Below are positions 29,201 through 33,021 of a DNA stretch of 33,021 bases, in pieces. Source of the DNA: an uncultured Verrucomicrobiales bacterium (lineage in GTDB: Bacteria > Verrucomicrobiota > Verrucomicrobiia > Limisphaerales > UBA1100). The first letter of the stretch is position 1, and each line of letters opens with the position of its first letter. Made by a program: the position numbers and the translations under genes. The stretch spans positions 1 through 33,021 of the forward strand of contig CAJWMQ010000012.1 of NCBI GenBank assembly GCA_913042895.1, in the 5' to 3' direction. Below the pieces are notes generated by a model that was given only the letters and a program-made list of their open reading frames with translations, had not been told where the DNA came from and did no database searches.

Positions 29201-30235
29201 ATGCGCTTGCTGGCTATTGAAAGTTCCTGCGACGAAACCAGCGCAGCGATCATTGAGGATAGCAGCGTTAGGTCTGTTGTTATTTCATCGCAGATAAAAA
29301 TTCACGCTGAGTATGGCGGTGTAGTCCCTGAACTCGCAACCCGTGAGCATCTTGCCAATCTCCAGCCCGTTGTTAGGGAAGCATTGGTTCAAGCTGGTTT
29401 TGCAGCATCGGAGCTCAACGCCATCTGCGCGACTCAAGGGCCCGGCCTGCCTCCAGCTTTGATGATCGGCTGGAAAGCTGCTCAGTCAATGGCTTTTGCC
29501 CTTAAAGTTCCAATGATTGGTGTCAACCATGTTGAAGCGCATCTATATTCGCCGTGGTTCCAAGGGGATCCACCGCGGGCCTACTGGGAGGGTTTTCAGC
29601 CAAATATTTCATTGGTGATCAGTGGTGGCCACACCTTGCTGGCACAGGTGAATCATCCTCTTGACCACGCCATTATTGGGAGCACACAAGACGATGCCGC
29701 CGGCGAATGTTTTGATAAATGCGCAAAATTGCTGAGGCTGGGCTATCCAGGTGGCCCCATTATGGACAGGCTCGCCACCCAGGGGAATCCTGAGGCCTAC
29801 ACTTTTGCCCGGCCGATGTTAAATCAGGATAACCACGATTTCAGCTTTAGCGGCCTAAAAACTTCGGTCCGTTATTTCCTGGAGAAACATCCGGAGCTGG
29901 TGGAAGACGATGTCGCACTGCCGGACCTTTGCGCCAGTATTCAGGCGGCCATTGTGGAGGTGTTGGTTAAGAAAACCATCCGGGTAGCACGACGCCAACG
30001 GTTGGGTTGCATTACATTGTCCGGTGGGGTTGCCTGTAATACCGGGTTGCGCAAGGCATTCCAACAGGCCTGCGAAAAACATGAACTCAATCTGCAAGTC
30101 GCCCCGTTAAATTTGTGCACGGACAACGCGGCCATGGTCGGCCTGTTGGGGGAACGGTATTTACAAAAAGCAATCCCCACTAATAATTGGCAGGCGGATA
30201 TTCGCCCGAGCTGGAGATTGACCGAACCCGCTTAG
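29201..30235 (+). CDS. tsaD: tRNA N6-adenosine threonylcarbamoyltransferase
   Basis: LLAIESSCDETSAAI, GVVPELATREHLANL, ATQGPGLPPALMIGWKAAQSMAFAL, GVNHVEAHLYSPW, ISGGHTLL, GGVACNTGLRKAF. Confidence 0.97.
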   Translation: MRLLAIESSCDETSAAIIEDSSVRSVVISSQIKIHAEYGGVVPELATREHLANLQPVVREALVQAGFAASELNAICATQGPGLPPALMIGWKAAQSMAFALKVPMIGVNHVEAHLYSPWFQGDPPRAYWEGFQPNISLVISGGHTLLAQVNHPLDHAIIGSTQDDAAGECFDKCAKLLRLGYPGGPIMDRLATQGNPEAYTFARPMLNQDNHDFSFSGLKTSVRYFLEKHPELVEDDVALPDLCASIQAAIVEVLVKKTIRVARRQRLGCITLSGGVACNTGLRKAFQQACEKHELNLQVAPLNLCTDNAAMVGLLGERYLQKAIPTNNWQADIRPSWRLTEPA

Positions 30236-31401
30236 AGTGAGCCCACAAAACTTTCCACGCGCTTCAGAGCCTGCTGGAGATTCTCCATGCTGGTGGCGTA
30301 GCTGATACGTATGTAATCGTCACTTCCAAAAGCAATGCCCGGCACAGCGGCGACCTTGACCTCAGCCAGAAGGCGTTCGCAAAACTCTACCGACTTCATA
30401 CCGGTGCCTGAAATGTTTGGGAACAGATAAAATGCTCCCTCGGAATTCACACAAGAAACACCTTTGATGGCATTAAGTTTCTCGCAGGCGAACGACCGGC
30501 GCTGACTGAAATGGCCAAGCCATTCATCCAGGTGGTCCTGCGGTCCGTCCAAAGCCTCCACGGCGCCGGATTGTGCAAAAGACGTCGGATTGCTCGTGCT
30601 ATGACTCTGAATCGCGCCGATCGCCTTGGCGATGGGTAGGGGTGCCGCCATGAACCCAATTCGCCAGCCGGTCATTGAGTAGGCTTTGGCGAGCCCATGG
30701 ACGATAACTGTGTGGGCCTGATGCTCAGGCGAGCAAGCGGCCACACTTTGAAATCGAGCATCGCCGTAGGTGAGTTTTTCGTAAATCTCATCGCTCATAA
30801 TGAGCACACCCTTTTCCACACACACGTCACCCAGCGCCTTGATTTCTTCCGGCGTATAAACCGAACCGGTCGGATTGCTCGGTGAGTTCAGGATAAACAA
30901 CCGCGTCTTGTCGTTGATGGCGCTGCGCAGTTGATCGGGGGTAACCTTAAATTCAGTAGCGTCGGTGGTCGCGATGATCTTGGGAGTCGCGCCGGCCAGT
31001 TTGACCATCTCAGGATAACTCAGCCAATACGGCGCCGGGATGATGACCTCATCTCCAGCCTGACACAGCGCCATCATGACGTTATAGCAGGAATGTTTGC
31101 CGCCACTGGAAACGATGATTTGTTGCGGGTCATAGCTCAGCCCATTTTCCCGTTCAAACTTGCGAGCCACCGCTGCACGCAATTCCGGCGTACCAGCGGC
31201 CGGAGTGTATTTGGTAAAGCCATCGGCCAACGCCTGGGCCGCTGCAGCCTTGATATGTTCGGGGGTATCAAAATCTGGTTCACCGGCCCCAAGGCCAATA
31301 ACATCCTCGCCCGCAGCCCGCAATTCCTTGGCCTTGGCGGTAATCGCCAGCGTCATCGAGGGGGCCAACGAGGCGGCCCGTTCTGAAAGTCGGTATTCCA
31401 T
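30232..31401 (-). CDS. aspC: Pyridoxal-phosphate-dependent aminotransferase (aspartate aminotransferase, class I)
   Basis: VIGLGAGEPDFDTPEHIKAAA, KYTPAAGTPELRAAVARKF, ILNSPSNPTGSVYTPEEI, MSDEIYEKLTYG, GLAKAYSMTGWRIGFMAAP. Confidence 0.96.
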   Translation of the reverse strand: MEYRLSERAASLAPSMTLAITAKAKELRAAGEDVIGLGAGEPDFDTPEHIKAAAAQALADGFTKYTPAAGTPELRAAVARKFERENGLSYDPQQIIVSSGGKHSCYNVMMALCQAGDEVIIPAPYWLSYPEMVKLAGATPKIIATTDATEFKVTPDQLRSAINDKTRLFILNSPSNPTGSVYTPEEIKALGDVCVEKGVLIMSDEIYEKLTYGDARFQSVAACSPEHQAHTVIVHGLAKAYSMTGWRIGFMAAPLPIAKAIGAIQSHSTSNPTSFAQSGAVEALDGPQDHLDEWLGHFSQRRSFACEKLNAIKGVSCVNSEGAFYLFPNISGTGMKSVEFCERLLAEVKVAAVPGIAFGSDDYIRISYATSMENLQQALKRVESFVGSL

Positions 31402-31446
31402 CGCGCGCGGAGGTTAGGGGGCGTAATGGGTTTGGGCAAGAGCGAA

Positions 31447-32502
31447 TCAGCGGAAAATCAGCAGATCCATATGCCGCTGGCCTTTGCTGGTGAAGACCCA
31501 TTGCTGGCCTTTTGGGAAGACCAGACCACTGCATGGATGCTTCCGTCGAACATCGGCATCCACGTTGAGAATCTCATATTTTACTGTTTTCTTTAGCTTC
31601 GGATCACGAACTGGCGTGGCACGGATTGGAATCCCGGAGAAACTCAAATCCAAGTCCCAAGCATCCGGATCATCAGCTACTTCAGGGTTTTCAACAATCA
31701 ACTCAGTGAATCGATCGAGCCAATCGAGCTTCGGTCGATGCACGCGCACCCGGCAGAGAACGGGAAGTGCGCTAAGGTATGGAACCATCTCAAACTGTCC
31801 GGCATGATCCTGTCTCAAGATTTCCGCAGCATCCAAGCCAAGCAGGTTCAGGCCATTCCACTGGCCATGAAGATTCTTGCCATCGCGATACCAATGCTTA
31901 AACCAGCCGTTGAAGTGGCTATTAATTTGCAACCCGATTTCAAAATGCAAATGAGCACGCCATGAAGCAATGCCATCGGAATAATTAGTGGTGCGGCCCA
32001 GTACCCCCAGTTCGTCACCGCCAGCGATATCTTGTCCAATCTTGAGTTCGTCGTGAACGGATCTCAGGTGGGCGTAAAGAGTGTAAAACGGAACCCCGTT
32101 TGCTTCATGTGCTACCACCACGTATTTTCCGTAATTGGATGCAGCCGTGTTGTGATTGATATGAACGATGCGGCCAGCCGCCGCTGCACGAACAGGATCA
32201 ATAGGCTCCTCATTCTCATCGCGTTCTATGCTGAGGATATCAATCCCTTCATGCAGGCGCGTGCCACTGTTTCGCACACAGCCAAATGAACCACTCGACC
32301 AAGGGCGCACGGTGGTGGTCGGCGCGAAGAATTGTCCCTCCGCATTCTGCTTTAACAATGAATGGTTGTCGGTTGGAAATTGAAACCAACGCTTCGACTT
32401 CGTTGGTAATGACTCTACGGGTTCATTAACTGGGGGAGCAGTGTGAGGCTTGCAACCCGTTAACCAGACAACTAAAGCGATGCCCCAGAACGTGCGAATC
32501 AT
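31447..32502 (-). CDS. M23-family metallopeptidase, predicted lipoprotein, with uncharacterised C-terminal extension
   Basis: Lipobox VVWLTGCKP; LytM/M23 motifs LHEGIDIL (HxGxD), VVVAHEANGVPFYTLYAHLRSV, GVLGRTTNYS, AHLHFEIGLQ (HxH). Coupled to the upstream gene by a 4-nt ATGA overlap. Confidence 0.9.
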   Translation of the reverse strand: MIRTFWGIALVVWLTGCKPHTAPPVNEPVESLPTKSKRWFQFPTDNHSLLKQNAEGQFFAPTTTVRPWSSGSFGCVRNSGTRLHEGIDILSIERDENEEPIDPVRAAAAGRIVHINHNTAASNYGKYVVVAHEANGVPFYTLYAHLRSVHDELKIGQDIAGGDELGVLGRTTNYSDGIASWRAHLHFEIGLQINSHFNGWFKHWYRDGKNLHGQWNGLNLLGLDAAEILRQDHAGQFEMVPYLSALPVLCRVRVHRPKLDWLDRFTELIVENPEVADDPDAWDLDLSFSGIPIRATPVRDPKLKKTVKYEILNVDADVRRKHPCSGLVFPKGQQWVFTSKGQRHMDLLIFR

Positions 32503-33005
32503 TGTAGCGTTTTATTAAGCAATTCCACCAAACGCTCCACCTCGGGGCGTTCGGCATCCGGAGTAAACTGCATAGCCTCAGCCTGAATTGTTTGCCGAAT
32601 ATAAGCTGCCCCGATGCAACGGCTGTTCACACCATTGGTTTGGCTGCTATCGGATTGCGCCGCAACAATGAATAACCGGCGATCTCGGTGATATGTGGTC
32701 AGCTCCTCCATTAAACGCTGTCCGCGCGTGGTGAAGTTGAGCTGCATCACAAATAGACCATCCGGAGAATCCACCAATTCCGCGCTATTTAGCATCCCGC
32801 TATTTGCGACCAAAACCGGCCGGGGTTGTACCGTCACCTTGGTGGGGTTGGCCCGGTAATAACTCATTTCCAGCACCTGAACTCCCGGCTGGGCGAATTC
32901 CTCTATATAAAACGCTAACTCAGCCTTATCTTTTCGGACTTCCAGGGGGTAGTTGCATCCAACCAATGATAAAGCCAAACCCAAAGCTCCCGAAATCCAA
33001 CGCAT
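32499..33005 (-). CDS. Small lipoprotein with a sequence pattern resembling the SecD P1 head domain
   Basis: MRWISGALGLALSLVGCNYPLEV (lipobox LVGC) then PVLVANSGMLNSAELVDSPDGLFVMQLNFTTRGQRLMEELTTYHRDRRLFIVAAQ...AAYIRQTIQAEAMQFTPDAERPEVERLVELLN. The ORF is also open from 33014. Confidence 0.75.
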   Translation of the reverse strand: MRWISGALGLALSLVGCNYPLEVRKDKAELAFYIEEFAQPGVQVLEMSYYRANPTKVTVQPRPVLVANSGMLNSAELVDSPDGLFVMQLNFTTRGQRLMEELTTYHRDRRLFIVAAQSDSSQTNGVNSRCIGAAYIRQTIQAEAMQFTPDAERPEVERLVELLNKTLQ

Positions 33006-33021
33006 CGCCAACAATTCAATA

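Overview
This is a gene-dense bacterial chromosome segment of about 33 kb. Gene content, a Tat-type MsrP and two lipoproteins fit a Gram-negative organism; a Verrucomicrobiota/PVC origin is my guess from overall feel, not demonstrated. It holds about 30 protein-coding genes and almost no intergenic DNA. Most are housekeeping genes: (-) manC (partial), trpA, coaX, birA, nadC; (+) msrP, nnrD/E, a proline-rich membrane protein, an adk-like gene, fmt; (+) a TetR regulator and three-gene RND efflux cassette, followed by an MFS transporter, a HAD hydrolase and folB; (+) an FAH-family gene, proS, tgt, yajC, secDF, a small membrane protein, recJ, ispD, a CtpA-type S41 protease and tsaD; (-) aspC-type aminotransferase, an M23 peptidase lipoprotein and a small lipoprotein. 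I saw no tRNA, rRNA, CRISPR array, transposase or phage gene. No obviously novel multi-gene defence or biosynthetic system is visible. The points most worth checking are: (i) a translationally coupled pair of lipoproteins, one with a sequence pattern like the SecD P1 head domain and the other an M23 peptidase with an uncharacterised C-terminal extension; (ii) an MFS transporter with a hydrophilic insert of about 69 aa carrying a lipoyl/biotinyl-like sequence pattern; (iii) an unclassified proline-rich two-TM protein with possible Sm-like end modules; (iv) a nested palindrome abutting the start codon of the TetR gene.
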